Assembly (NCBI GenBank): GCA_905221605.1
Contig: CAJNDS010002792.1
Span: 1 to 64,000, forward strand
Length of the DNA stretch: 64,000 nt
DNA from: Symbiodinium natans
Taxonomy: Eukaryota; Sar; Dinophyceae; Suessiales; Symbiodiniaceae
Reading direction: 5' to 3'
The translations under genes were made by a program, and so were the position numbers. The notes under the pieces were generated by a model. The model did no database searches and had not been told where the DNA came from. It worked only from the letters and a program-made list of their open reading frames with translations. Below are positions 1 through 11,354 of this stretch, in pieces (position 1 is the first letter of the stretch; each line of letters starts with the position of its first letter).

Positions 1-1560
1 CATCAATGAGGACATTCTCTCGTGGTCTCTCTCTCTCTCTCGTTATCTTTGTCTTTCTTGCCGCGCTCTCCCGTTCTCAAAATATGTCCTTGCATTTCTT
101 TCTTTCTCTATCTCTGTGAAATGTAGCCTAAAGCCGAATCAATTTTCCATGAGTCCTGCTGGCCTGTCGATTTGGCAGCAAATCCACATTTTGATTTTTG
201 AATTGCACCCGAACAGGGAAATACTCATCCGATCTCATGGTCAGATAGTACAAAGAGCACAATTCTGCAGTCTCGCTTGCATCGCCGTCTCTTCAATCAC
301 TGATGCAACATCGTGATCTCGTACAGCCTTGCTGGCTCACAACTGTCAGCAAGCGCGATGAGCAAGGTTAGCGTGGCAACCGAGCCAAGCACTATGCAAA
401 CTATTCCTGGCCATCCTGCGAGGGTAGCCGAACTGCGCTTCAAAGATGTCTTCTACAACAACGGTCCTCGCGGATTCGTTCTCGCCCAACTTTGGATCGT
501 TTTCAGCGCCACCATCGATGCCTGTCTGTGGCAGGATGATGCATACCCAAGAGTCATCGACATAAACTTGGCGGCCTCGTGAACCGGCACACCACGGGCT
601 CCAGCACCGAGAAGTGGGCTGGCGACTACAGAGCCAAGACTCGAGGCAAGCTCCAAACTTGCCTGGCCAAACTGCACACATGCACGTAATTGCACACATA
701 TACTCATCCTTTTTGACTTCTACACTGCTCTCTACACTGCAAAGGGCACTGCAAAGAGAGCCTGCCAACAGCTCTCTAGGCTCTGCTCCCAATCGTCAGA
801 ATCGTAGAATGGCCTTGGAATGTGTAGCAGGTCGCATAGACATTGTCTTGGCAGGAAATTAGTGCGCTGCGGCACCGCATGGACGATGTAGCTGAAGAAT
901 GAGCTCAACCCTCCCACGGCCTGGGTGGTTGCATGAAACACTTTCACAACCAGGGCATGACTTTACCTCACGGGATGAGTATGATGCCACACAACTATTT
1001 GTAGACTGTGTGAAGCGCTGGCGTCATGACGGCCTGGCCTGCACCACACCAAAATGTAATGTATGAATGTCTGGACTGAAGGCATGCCAACTCAACGCAT
1101 GTCAAACGCCCCACCTATTGGACATCGGATCCCAGGCGACACTTCTGCAAGCTGCAGACACGCCTCTGACAAGCTGACATGTTCAGATCTTTGTAGGCTG
1201 ATTGATTCAGGACTTTTGTTGAAGTGGTCCAAGCGGTTTCTGGGACACAGTACTGACACAGTACTGACACAATGTCGCGGCGGATTCAGTCATAAGGCAG
1301 CCATGAAGTTCCGACATCATCCGGAAGTGCGAGACACAACTGTCGATATTTGAACCAACGCAACCAGTCTCTGCGGTACTGCGTCTGTTGAGCTGTCGAC
1401 TCGCATCCTTTCTTTCGTTTGTTTGAATTTGCAATGTGTCATGAACGAGCCCAGGTGAGAGATTAGAGGCATGAACAAAACTAAGACACAGTCAAAAGAA
1501 CAATCTGAAACAAAACCAGAGCACAAAGAAAAGTCTTACGTTGTGGTTGCACTCGTACGA
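1..1560. other. No supported gene; one ambiguous coding-like stretch
   Basis: I see no recognisable gene here. Between about 421 and 582 the plus strand reads openly with many C-ending codons and ends at a TGA, while the minus strand of the same bases is also open and acidic. I cannot decide which strand, if either, is coding. The first 60 bases are CT-rich. Confidence 0.3.
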
Positions 1561-1564
1561 CCGG

Positions 1565-1877
1565 CGGAGGTAGCAGTAGGAGCAGAATAGAAGTATCAGC
1601 GGCAGAAAAGGCAGTAGTAGTAGTAGTCTCGTAGCCGGTCGTCGTAGGTAGTAGCTACAACAAATACTACCGCTCGTACTAGTACAGTTCCAGTACTGGT
1701 ACTGGTACTGGTACTGATACGACTACGACTGCGACTGCGACTACGACTACGACTACGACTACTGTACTACTACTACTACGACGACGACGACGACGACGAC
1801 GACTTCTTCTACTACTACTACCACCACTACTACCACTACTGCTACTACAACTACAAGTACAACTACAGCTACAGCTG

Positions 1878-1920
<43 letters not shown>

Positions 1921-2140
1921 GATTGCTGCTACTACTACTGCTACTGCTACTGCTACTGCTACTGCTACTGCTACTGCTACTGCTACTGCTACTGCTACTG
2001 CTACTGCTACTGCTACTGCTACTGCTACTGCTACTGCTACTACTACGACGACGACGACGACGAAGAGTGCGACTACTGCTACTGCTACTGCTACTAGGAC
2101 TAGGACTACGACTACGACTACGACTAGGGCCGCTTTTGCT
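1565..2140. repeat. Complex trinucleotide/hexanucleotide microsatellite (TAC/GCTACT)
   Basis: Interrupted runs of TAC, ACG and GTA triplets enclose a purer (GCTACT)n core at about 1926-2040. The poly-Leu and poly-Val reading frames that cross it are by-products of the repeat, not proteins. Confidence 0.95.
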
Positions 2141-2361
2141 GAATTTCGGGTTTCCAAAGCAACTTAAATTCGACCAGCAGGACTGACCCGTTTCCTCCTC
2201 CTCCTCCTCCTCGCCAGAGTACAGTACGGATCACTTGATTCAGGGCGCTGCCTCCCGTTTACGCCCTTGGAACAGTTACTCTGGCACTCTTCCTAGCAGC
2301 TGCCCAGGCCTGAACCACTCTTGATTTCAGGCCCACACACCTTGCAATACAGTTGCAGAAC

Positions 2362-3239
2362 CTGTCAAGTGTTTGCGTGCCTCTTTCAGTTCAGATCCAC
2401 CAACGGCATGCACGCGCCCATCAACAACCTGCAGCTGAATTCCTTGCGAAGAAGCTCCAAGGTGCAAAGATAAGGACGCGGCTTGCTGTGCGTAAAACAT
2501 CTTGCTGCCAGCTTCCATGCCGCACCATCTGGCATTCAACACTGAACATGAGATTGGGGTGAGTGACACATTATGGCCGGAAGTCGCCATGGGCACATGT
2601 TCAGCGGAACTTACTTCGAGACCCTGAACCCAAAAGAAGCATGCGCTACGACTTCAAAGGTCACAAGGAGGCCGCGCATTTGGATGCGGGAAGACATTAT
2701 GATAAAGCAAAACAAGTACATTCGCGTTGCTCTTTTCGATCAAATTATTTCAGTCCTCACCTGCTTCTGAATTATGCTGCGCTACCGCATGTCTTTTCGC
2801 GAGAGCTACTGCCTGCAGATCCCGTGAAGGATAAGCTAGCTCCATGGCAGAAGCCTGAAGAACTAATCGCTTATCCCAAGGCACCACCCACAAGTAGCAT
2901 GCAGCTTCAGCAAAATCACAATGAGCAGCTTGCTGTTTAGAGCGAGACAAAGCACTCTTTGAGAGGAGTACAATGTGTTGTAGGGGGTGCGTTGTAAACT
3001 TGTTCGGCCTTGAGTTCCTGAGCTCAGGAGGTGGCTCCACTTGCATTGGAAAGTACGGCAGGCGCGTCCCGACCATGGCCTGGCAACTCACCAAACTCAA
3101 CGGCACAAGCATAAGCCACCGCAAGGTACCATAAGACGTCGTGTTTGGGCGGCATACGGCACGCGCCTCGTTTGCGGGATTGATCAAGACATCACAGAAG
3201 CCCATCGGAGGTTTTTCAACGATGTCATCAGTCAGGTGC
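2362..3239 (-). CDS. Macro-domain protein, partial (four exons seen)
   Basis: Macro domains bind ADP-ribose and related nucleotides. Minus-strand exons, 5' to 3': 3167-3239, 3045-3079, 2483-2528 and 2362-2428. The first contains DVLINPANE, the macro-domain motif usually written xVNxAN; the second continues AMVGTRLPYFP; the third reads WCGMEAGSKMFYAQQ; the fourth VVDGRVHAVGGSELKEARKH, matching the VDGxIHxxAG helix of the family. Exons 1-2 and 3-4 join in phase. The three donors after exons 1, 2 and 3 are GC, the last is GT, and acceptors are AG|G except AG|A before exon 3. Exon 2 ends in phase 2, as exon 3 requires, but a short Gly-Pro segment expected between them was not found, so one small exon may be missing. 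The C-terminal strands of the domain are not seen; downstream lies the trinucleotide repeat. Which ADP-ribose reaction, if any, it performs cannot be told. Confidence 0.82.
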
Positions 3240-3439
3240 CTGCACAATCACAAATAGAAGCTATGAAGTGGCCGTGAAGTGATTGAAGTGTTGACTTGGG
3301 GAATCTGAATTGTAAGAACTTCGCAACTGCAGCTGCAATGATCCCAACTGCCACGACCTGGTCACGAGACACTGGAGGTTGCATGTGGATCAACGGTTTG
3401 TCGGATTGACACCACACCTTCTGGAGACGGAGTGGGCAA

Positions 3440-4095
3440 AACGGATGCTGAACCTTCGACTTATTCGCGTGGCCTGCAACAGCGCTTAGGGTTCCGACTG
3501 AGCACCTCTAGCATTCACACTTGCAAAGACGAAAGAAGAAGAAGGGGCGCACCTGCAAATAATGCGACGGTGCTGCAAGCATCCGGGCCTCTGGTGACCG
3601 GACAGCCACACGGCCCCAAGGCATCACAAACTACTGCAAGGGTCACGATCTGCAGGTCCGCAAGTCCAATCACGGCATGCTCACACTCCGTCGTTGAGCG
3701 GCTGTCTCATAATCTGAGGTGCAAGCTCAGTTCTGTGGATGGAGCTGCCTTGCACCAAATATTTCAAGCTTGCTCCCTGGTGGTTGCTGCGCATTGCTGC
3801 CTGCCCCTCTGTCCATCATGAGCTGATCATGTGCTGCAAAGGCATTGCATTTAGCTATGAGCTATGTCTACTGCGGCCATCGTCTGAGAACATTCTTCGG
3901 CTTCCCAGACTTCTAAGCGAGAAGAATTTTGGGGGGTAGTAGCGGCTACAGTTGATCGGCTACTTCCTGCGACTTCCTCCACTTCCGGTTATCATGCCAA
4001 CCAATGTCAAACTGACATGTCCGCTGCTCGATGCGCAGGCATGCGCAAGCTGCGGTTCTGCCACATTATTCGCGGATCTGGAGCACGGCAAGCAG

Positions 4096-4131
<36 letters not shown>

Positions 4132-4690
4132 CACTCTGTCACACACTCTGTGTCACACACACACACACACACATACACTTACACTTCTCCATACAAGTCT
4201 GCACAGGGTTCTCAAGAAAAGCATGTAGCAAGGGCTGCTGGAAGCACAAACGAAGCTAGAGTTCCTGTTCTCGGGAATTTTCGCCTAAGGCGGCATGGTT
4301 GGACAGGATAGTCGACGAGTCGACACTGTAGATTGCCAGCCGCAGCATTCGCTGAACTGGCCCGAGCAAGACGCGATCACCTCTTGGACAAGTGCAAGCG
4401 AGACGCCGACCTGGCATCTAGCATTGTGGACATTGTCTTGGCATCGACAGGTCGTTCTCACGCTCTTTGGGTCAAAGAGCATGTTTTAGCTTGCATGGGG
4501 CACAGTGTGGCCTGAAGGTTCAAACTGCGACAGGTGGCAATGGTGCATCCACATACTTCCATCCTGTCCGGACGCATGATGTTGTATGTATGACCGGCAA
4601 ACGTGCAAACTGTGCTCAGACGCTCAAACAGCCAGCCTCACTGGTCGGCTAGGGTTGCATCCAGTGGGAAGCCTTTCGACGATCGTTTTA
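3440..4690 (+). repeat. Copy A of a diverged 1.2 kb direct duplication
   Basis: This stretch aligns collinearly with about 10180-11350. Shared blocks include GATGGAGCTGCCTTGCACCA, CATCATGAGCTGATCATG, GATCGGCTACTTCCTGCGACT and GCATCCAGTG near the ends. Between the blocks there are many substitutions and small indels. This copy has gained an (AC)n microsatellite at 4098-4180 where copy B has only a few CACGCA units. No coding domain was recognised, and no terminal inverted repeats were seen. Confidence 0.8.
4098..4180. repeat. (AC)n dinucleotide microsatellite
   Basis: Two runs of CA, each 20-30 bases, separated by a CTCTGTGTC-type interruption. It lies inside duplication copy A and is nearly absent from copy B, so it expanded after the duplication. 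Confidence 0.95.
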
Positions 4691-4789
4691 GCCGTGCGTG
4701 TGCAAATTGTCATCAAGTCCTGCCTCGGCAACCAGACATCCGTTGTCATCAAGTCCTGCCTCGGCAACCGGTAAGCTGAGAGTCATTGA

Positions 4790-4794
4790 GTAGC

Positions 4795-4826
<32 letters not shown>

Positions 4827-4827
4827 C

Positions 4828-4861
<34 letters not shown>

Positions 4862-4862
4862 A

Positions 4863-4896
<34 letters not shown>

Positions 4897-4950
4897 TGTT
4901 GTTGTTGTTGTTGTTGTTGTTGGTGTTGTTGTTGTTGTTGCTGCTGCATT
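4790..4950. repeat. (AGT)n then (GTT)n trinucleotide microsatellite
   Basis: About 100 bases of AGT repeats pass directly into about 50 bases of GTT repeats and a few TGC triplets. Poly-Ser, poly-Cys, poly-Tyr, poly-Leu and poly-Thr frames here are repeat artefacts. Confidence 0.95.
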
Positions 4951-5213
4951 GGCTGTTGGCGAGGTACTCATCCGGAGCAAGCGCGAACCCTTGTGGTTTG
5001 CACCTGCTAACAGATTTGAAGTGTCTGAACATTTTGGACATTTAAATTTCCAAGTTGCGGGGGAAAATGGCGCATTTGCGATGAATGGGCCAAAATTTGC
5101 CGCAATAGGTCTGCCGCGTCATTGAAACATCGAGCCAAGAACTTGCAGTTCATCGTCGTCAGGTAGCCGCACACAAGTACGCGGACCACAGGCTCGTGTC
5201 CCGGGATTCGCAG

Positions 5214-5352
5214 CTTAAACACCTTAAACAGTTTAAACACTTTGAATATCACAACTACTTCATTGCATTGTTTAACCTGCAGCACTTTAACAGAAGTTTA
5301 AACACTTCAAGCGCAGCTGAGACAGTTTAAGCAGTTTAAACTGCTTAAACTG
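5214..5352. repeat. TTTAAAC-rich short repeats with palindromes
   Basis: Irregular repeats of AAACAGTTTAAAC and CACTTTAA motifs, including the palindrome GCAGTTTAAACTGC. Around it, from 4960 to 6160, I recognise no gene. Confidence 0.7.
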
Positions 5353-6167
5353 CCAATCCCTGTCAAGCCAGCGATCTCACCAATATCTTCGCGTACACCG
5401 GCGGCCGCCCAACATGCCGTTGACCCGTGTTGGATATTTACAGTACTATCTTGACACATCGCTAACCCTTGACTTTACCCAGCTTCGACATCTTTTTCCT
5501 CGGAGCCAAGTTCAGCTCAAGGGTTGGAGACTCAACTACATCACGGACGGTGCTGGAAGGATTTGGCAACCTGTATGAAGTTGTTTGAAGCAGAACTGAG
5601 GAAACTAAGGCCTCGAACTAAGGCCGCTGCTGAATCAGACCCGTTCGGGAGCGATAGGCGCAGCCCCACCGGTCTTGTACCCAGCGCCCGCAAAGTCTTG
5701 GGAGGGGGCGGCCTGGAACAAACCAAATGATGAGCCGAGCAGAAGCCATAGAAGACGAGATCGCAAGCTCCGAGCCGCGCAGACTCGCCAAAAGGCAGCG
5801 GCTCCTAGCGATGCTACTAAAACGGCTCCCAGCGCTACCAGTACCTGCTTCGTGGGCTGCCTCCTCTTCTCACCCGCCAATGCATATGCACAATGTACTG
5901 TTCTTACATTATACAGTAGTTGGAATACGTGGGAGTCGCATCGTCCCTGTCTTGCAACCTGGCGCCATGACATGAATTGTCCTCATGCGACTGGCCACCA
6001 GGTAGCTCAGTGGCAAAAGTCATCTGTTTGGTCAAATTCCTGGGACAGACATGTGCTGCCCATGAACCACGGCTGATCTTGTGTGGTAACTGGGTTGCCG
6101 GCACAAGTGCTTCAAGTTTGCGCTTGTGCCTTAGCCCGCACGGAAAGTGTTAGCTGCCATTTTGCCA

Positions 6168-6627
6168 TCAATGTGTGCAATACCGAGCCATGAACCCTTG
6201 TCTGACGCTGCCGCTCTCCCATTCACTTAGCTCTGACTCGTCGGCATCCGTTTCGTAGCCGGCCTCCATGGCTAACACGGTACCCATAGTCTTCCAAAAG
6301 CCATTTGTTTGGCAAGCTTTCCGACTCCACTGTGAAGTCACTGAAGTCTCCAAGCGCAAGTCTTGAGGAAACAATACCTTTAACATGCTCGAGCTCGAAA
6401 GCCGTAAGCATCATGAACGTAGGGCCCACGTTCCAGCGAAAATCAGATGTCACAAAACACGTGCGCGAGCACGACGAAAGCTGGGAGCTTGAAGGCTTAA
6501 GGACCAATCGATGCACTCTGAACATACGGTCTCCAATTCGACATGACATTCTCAGCACTCTCCGCACTCCGACTTCTGCACTTGAAGCCAACCTCGTAGC
6601 CACTGTCGTCTGTGTTTGACGACCAAC
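6168..6627 (-). CDS. Unrecognised protein, 3' part (about three exons)
   Basis: The first exon begins at 6627 after an excellent acceptor (TTCTGTTGGTTTCAG|G) and reads WSSNTDDSGYEVGFKCRSRS and onward to about 6520. Exon 6318-6377 reads VLFPQDLRLETSVTSQWSRK (20 codons, GC donor). The last exon, 6168-6263, starts AGYETDADESELSEWESGSV and ends in a stop codon. The last two join in phase 0 across a 54-base intron; the join between the first and second is not resolved. First and last exons share a GYE motif beside Asp/Ser clusters, possibly an internal repeat. No family recognised. A 306-codon open frame crosses this region, but the frame changes between exons argue that it is not the true reading. 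Confidence 0.5.
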
Positions 6628-7155
6628 CTGAAACCAACAGAAAAGCACATGCAAGCTGAATGAGCAGCCCCTAGTCACACGAAAAGCCCCAAAAAAGCTC
6701 CGCGCCCAAATGCTCACCCGGACAGACCTCAGAACACATCGACGAGTGAGAACGACTATGCAGCTCCCTCGTCCTCGGTGCACCTTTCCTTCCCTGAGTG
6801 CTTGGCCAGGCTCCCACCAGAGGCACTGCGCAGGACACCCGCCGCACCGACCGCCGGTTGCAGCAGCTCCTGTCCAACAAGATTGCGCGCATGCCAATCG
6901 CCACGTGCGGTGTGCAAGCGCCACTTTGTTGCTTTGCATGCTTTGCAGAGGTTGTCGCCCTGCCCAGTTTTCGGACTGGGTCACCTTGCCCTGAGTCGGT
7001 AAAGGCACAAGTAATTCTGATCTTGTTCTTCCTTCTTCTTCTTCTGCTGGACTGACGGCACGGACCGTGTGGATCGCATCCATGTCTTTGCATTGTCCAC
7101 CCCTGCATCCGTGCCGCGTGCTTAGCTGCGGTGCTGGCCCCACCCTCTAGTTGCT

Positions 7156-7285
7156 TTACCCACTCTCATCTCCATCTTCGCGGAGGAGGCCAGCCACTCG
7201 GTCAAGTACGTTTAGCAGCATTTTATATCGGTTCCCCCCTTGCGGCATCGCCCCATCTGTCAGTACAGTGCAGTCAGCCTTGACC
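7156..7285 (-). CDS. Terminal exon of an unrecognised protein
   Basis: After a TTTCAG|G acceptor the minus strand reads VKADCTVLTDGAMPQGGNRY, then KMLLNVLDRVAGLLREDG and a short acidic end before a TAA stop. Mixed hydrophobic and charged composition and the good acceptor make it look coding. It ends upstream of the 6.2-6.6 kb gene on the same strand, so it would be the next gene in a tandem arrangement. No family recognised and no further exons located. Confidence 0.4.
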
Positions 7286-7299
7286 CTGAAACCAGGCCT

Positions 7300-7960
7300 A
7301 ACCATAAACCCCCGAAGACGGTGTGCGTACACATGTGGTATTATGTGGTACAAGGCTTATGTTTGTGTTTGTGTTCTCTCTCTTGCTTGCTTGCAGTGCG
7401 TGTGACTCCCAGCTGGGAGCCGCCCCACAGGGGCACGCAACACCGAGTCCGTGTCTGTGTGAGACGGTGTGTATGGTGGCGATCGGTTTGAAACAGGGAC
7501 AGGGATATTGCTCCCTCCCACTCATATCTCCCACCTCGTTCTTTGACCACACCTGTTGTTACTTGGATCCCCAACCTTTGGGTTTCGAGATGGGTGACGT
7601 GCCATGACCGGATTATTCGATGGTGTATGTCCAGTGTTCTCTCTCTCTCTCTCTCGGACTCTTGCTCTCGCTGTCAGACTCGGAGAGCAACGAGGCTGAA
7701 AATGCCAACATGTGCTAAGCAGATCGGTTCACCAGAGGCTGATCTCCTTCAAGCGGCCACGCCGCCGCTTCTCCTGACAGAGGTGAATCATCAAAAAACA
7801 ACTTGATAGACATCAACATAATTGCCCCAGGCCACATCAAGAAAAATATGATAAACATCAAGAAAACATTTGAATGCGCAATACTATGAAATGCAGCATT
7901 TCTGGCTGTTCGCGGGCTATACTCGCTGAAAAATGCAGCACTAAGTTTCGCAAAAAACAG
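7300..7960. other. No gene seen
   Basis: Only a short (CT)n run near 7632-7656 and unremarkable mixed sequence. No exon with a recognisable domain was found. Confidence 0.4.
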
Positions 7961-7967
7961 CACGCGA

Positions 7968-8096
7968 GGGGCGGGGGGGCCGACGGGGGGGGGGAAGGGG
8001 GGGGGGGGGGGACCGAGGGCGGATGGGGGGGGGGGGACGGGTGGGATGGGGGGATGGGGGGGGCCGGGGAAGGGAGGGGGGGGGGGGGGGTTGACC
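7968..8096 (+). repeat. G-run tract
   Basis: Nearly uninterrupted runs of G broken by single A, C or T. Pro-rich and Gly-rich open frames here are by-products. Such a tract could fold into G-quadruplexes on the plus strand. Confidence 0.9.
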
Positions 8097-8564
8097 ATTT
8101 GGGTCAAACATCGACCTAAACACAAGCTGGGAGTTTGGGGGGAGGGGGAGAGTTGCAAACACAATGCTCGCAGGGTTTGCTACGATGTGCCAGGTTCCTC
8201 CGTTTCCTGGTCTTCTGGTTCTCTGGTCTGTTGGGTTCTTTGCACTTCTGGCCCGCTGTTCTCGTCCCCTGGTCTGCGGGCTTTGCTATCCGGTTTTGGA
8301 ATAGCAGATTATGTATTCGGATATCGAATCCTTCCTATTCTGATATTGATTTTTAGTCATATTCATGTGAATTAACGGTATGACAGGTGAATATCAGATT
8401 ATGTTGCCCCATGTGATATTCATTCCTCATTCCTCATGACAGACATAGAACTAATTACTCTTAAGAGTCCGTGGACTAGTCATAGTGGTCTGAGCAGAAC
8501 GCTGCGACCCCTCCGCCCCCGCTTGTCTTGGAGAAGGTCCAAGCCGTGCAATCCTTGTTGCAAC

Positions 8565-8880
8565 TGTCATGTGAATTTGAATCCTTTCCAAACTCCGTCA
8601 TGCCAGCATTGTGGGGGGGGCGGCTTGTTCTCGGACCGTGCGCTGCTTGCTTCAAAAGCATATGTATCCCTTCCAAACCCCGTCGAGCATGGTGTTTGCA
8701 AATGGGGGCCCCCTGCTTGTTTTCGGACCTAGTTTGTTTGAAAACGCGCAATGCTTGCTACAAAGCCTCTGAATCCTTTCCACACCCCATCACGCGAGCG
8801 TGGTGTTTGCAAATGAGGGGCTCCCCCCCCCACCCTACCCCGCCGCTTGTTTTGGGACCTCGTCCTGATTTGTTTTTGAT
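8565..8880 (+). repeat. Tandem repeat of about 105 bp ending in G-runs (about 3 units)
   Basis: Units share, in order, CCTTTCCA, CCCGTC or CCATCAC, GAGC, TGGTGTTTGCAAATG, a G/C run, then GCTTGTTCTCGGACC or GCTTGTTTTCGGACC. Unit starts lie near 8571, 8665 and 8775. The block CATTTGCAAACAC next to a run of C recurs in the opposite orientation at 17616-17715, so the unit belongs to a dispersed family. Confidence 0.7.
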
Positions 8881-9292
8881 ACCGATGCCCCTCCTGACAC
8901 AGAGAGGGAGAGAGAGAGGGTCGGATCCCCCAGTGCCATGTCATGCCATGCCGCTTCAGAATTCCGATATCGATCAAAGCGTCTGTGGGTTCATTGGACT
9001 GTTTCTGGCTCAAGAATATGCGGTCTTCCCTTCCCTCTCCACTCATTTCTTCAGCCTCCCTCCACTCGCATAAACTTGTCCGCATAAAATGCAAACCAAC
9101 TCGTGCTCCATTACACAATGTCAGTCTCATCTGAAGCTAAACTGTGCTAGGATGTGCTAGGCTCTGCACTCACGGTTCGTTTACGAATCAACACCCTGAT
9201 GGTTCTCGTTTATTTCCTCTTGGCCTGAGCTGGCCTCAGCGATGACAAGTTGGCTTTTACCGGACTGTGTCTGCAGTTCTTAATCCAGATTC

Positions 9293-9438
9293 TTAATCCT
9301 TGCATGCGACTGTTGGCATTCCACAGTAGAGCTTCAGCTCAAATCGAAGCTCCTTGGAAAGACGGCGATAGCTTCGGGCCATGGACAGGACCTTTAGTCT
9401 AGCACTCGGCTCTGTCATGTATAGTGAGGGCAAGGCCC
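9293..9438 (-). CDS. Candidate terminal exon, unrecognised
   Basis: Following a TTGACAG acceptor the minus strand reads ALPSLYMTEPSARLKVLSMA, then RSYRRLSKELRFELKLYCGM and ends at a TAA. The composition looks like a helical, basic protein segment. No family recognised, and no neighbouring exon could be joined. Confidence 0.33.
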
Positions 9439-9449
9439 CTGTCAAGAAT

Positions 9450-10170
9450 TCATGGACCGCAATGCCCGAAAACCCACACTCTCTGGGCAGCCGACCCAAC
9501 TGGACGAGGAACCTGCTCCTGGCTTGATCTGCGCCTTCCGTCACGAATCAGAAAGCTGTCATGAATCCATGTGAGAACTGTCTGCAAATAAAGTCTGTGA
9601 AAGTCACCTTTGCGGCCATGGTCTCGTAAAATCGCCTGACGCGGTCTCGTTGGCAGAGCGTCTCAAGAAATGATTCCTTAACTCTGGCCGGAGTGCTCGA
9701 GGCCGGGTAAGGCCGACCTCAAAGCAATCTGGCTGCGCAGCGAATGCAGCGATATGCGGAGTGCTCGATCTAAGCAACCAGCTGCAAGTTTTCATCTTCG
9801 GTGTCCTCGATGTTGACGGAAGATTCGCTGGGTCCTCTTGCCACTCTTAGTCTTAGTCGTCAAGAAGCCTAGTTGCAGGTTGCCGTTGCACTGAAACCAG
9901 AGGAGGCCTTCTGACACATAACCTTCGCGCAGGCATCTCTTTTCGACGCCCATAGCTAAGGCCTGGCACCGTTCTTAGCTTAAGCGGCAGGAGGCGTCTG
10001 AGATCACGAAGGCTCATGTAGTCAAGCTGCGTTCAACTTCAGCGGATTGGCAGCCATCGAAACGACTCACTCGACGACACAAATTGTTCCATGGGCGCAC
10101 CGCAGATCTCAGAAACGGTGATGGTTCTGCAAAAGCCGGAACCTCCAGCACGTGATAGCAGGTGGACACA
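9450..10170. other. No gene seen
   Basis: No recognisable exon or repeat; mixed-composition sequence upstream of the duplication copy B. Confidence 0.4.
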
Positions 10171-10179
10171 CAATCGCTC

Positions 10180-11350
10180 GGTCACGAGACATCACGAGCT
10201 ACTGCTGCAAGTGTGAATGAAGATCAGCCAGGACTGGTGGTCACTTGTCGTTGGAACACAATGCCTCAGGCCAGCCATCTTTCTTGGGAGGATGTGCTTG
10301 GCCTGAGGCTTGTCCCTTCCCAACATGCATCAGGATCGCCGTCACATGCTCACACTCTGTCGTTGGGCTGCTTTCTCATAAGCTGTGCTGCAGGCTCAGT
10401 CCCGTGGATGGAGCTGCCTTGCACCAAAAAGTTTTGACAAGCTTACTCCCTAGTGGTTGCTACGCATTGCTGCCATTTTGCTGCCTCCCCCATCTGTCCA
10501 TCATGAGCTGATCATGCGCTGCCCCGGCATTGCATCTGGCTACGTTTACCGCGGCGATCGTCTGAGGTCATTCTTCAGCTTGCTAGATTTTTCTGCGAAG
10601 AGTTTTCATGTTTTCGGGGCTAGTCATTATCGGCTAAAGTTGATCGGCTACTTCCTGCGACTTACTCCACTTCCAGTCATACCAACAGTATACCCACCAA
10701 TGTGAAACTGACATTTTTGCTGTGACGCTCGAGCATGCGCACGCCGCCGGTGCTGCCACATGATTCAAGCAGCAAATACTTCGATGCAAGAAACTGCACG
10801 CACACGCAGACTCTCGCACAAGTCTGCACAGCGTTCCCAAGATCAGCACCCAACAAGGGCGACTCGAAAAACAAAAGAAACTAGAGCTCCTGATTTCTCG
10901 ACATTTCGCGCGAATACCGCGGGGCGGTCAGGCGGGACGGTCGACCAGTGGACGTCGTAAAATGCCAGCCGTGGCACCAGCTGAATTAGCTCGCCTTTGG
11001 CAAAGCATGCGATCCAGTAATCACCAAGGTATCCGCAGGAGAGGCCAACCTTGCATTCACAAGGACTCCAATCGATCGTCATGAAATTTCAAGGTGTTGC
11101 ACCGTTGATACCAGCACCATGCTCAACGCAAACGGCACTACGAGCTAATTTGCAGTCACTAGAGTCACTAGAGGCCACGCTGGGGCCTGAAGGTTCAAAA
11201 TGCGACAGTCGGCAACGGTACAGCCAAACACCTCCATCCAGTCCGGAATGCATGATTATGCAGGTGCTCATTGCGCAAGTGTTTCGAAGGTCATGCGAAT
11301 CCCTGCCTCTCGCTGGTCACTAAGGCTGCATCCAGTGTGAGGCCTTTCAG
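10180..11350 (+). repeat. Copy B of a diverged 1.2 kb direct duplication
   Basis: Collinear with 3440-4690 in the same orientation. Shared blocks: GATGGAGCTGCCTTGCACCA at about 10408, CATCATGAGCTGATCATG at about 10500, TTGATCGGCTACTTCCTGCG at about 10640, and CTGCATCCAGTG near 11325. It lacks the (AC)n expansion of copy A. Confidence 0.8.
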
Positions 11351-11354
11351 TCTC

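Noticed and set aside
6223-7143. A 306-codon open frame on the minus strand
   Set aside because: Better coding signal lies in other frames at 6168-6627 with good splice sites; the long frame crosses them by chance.
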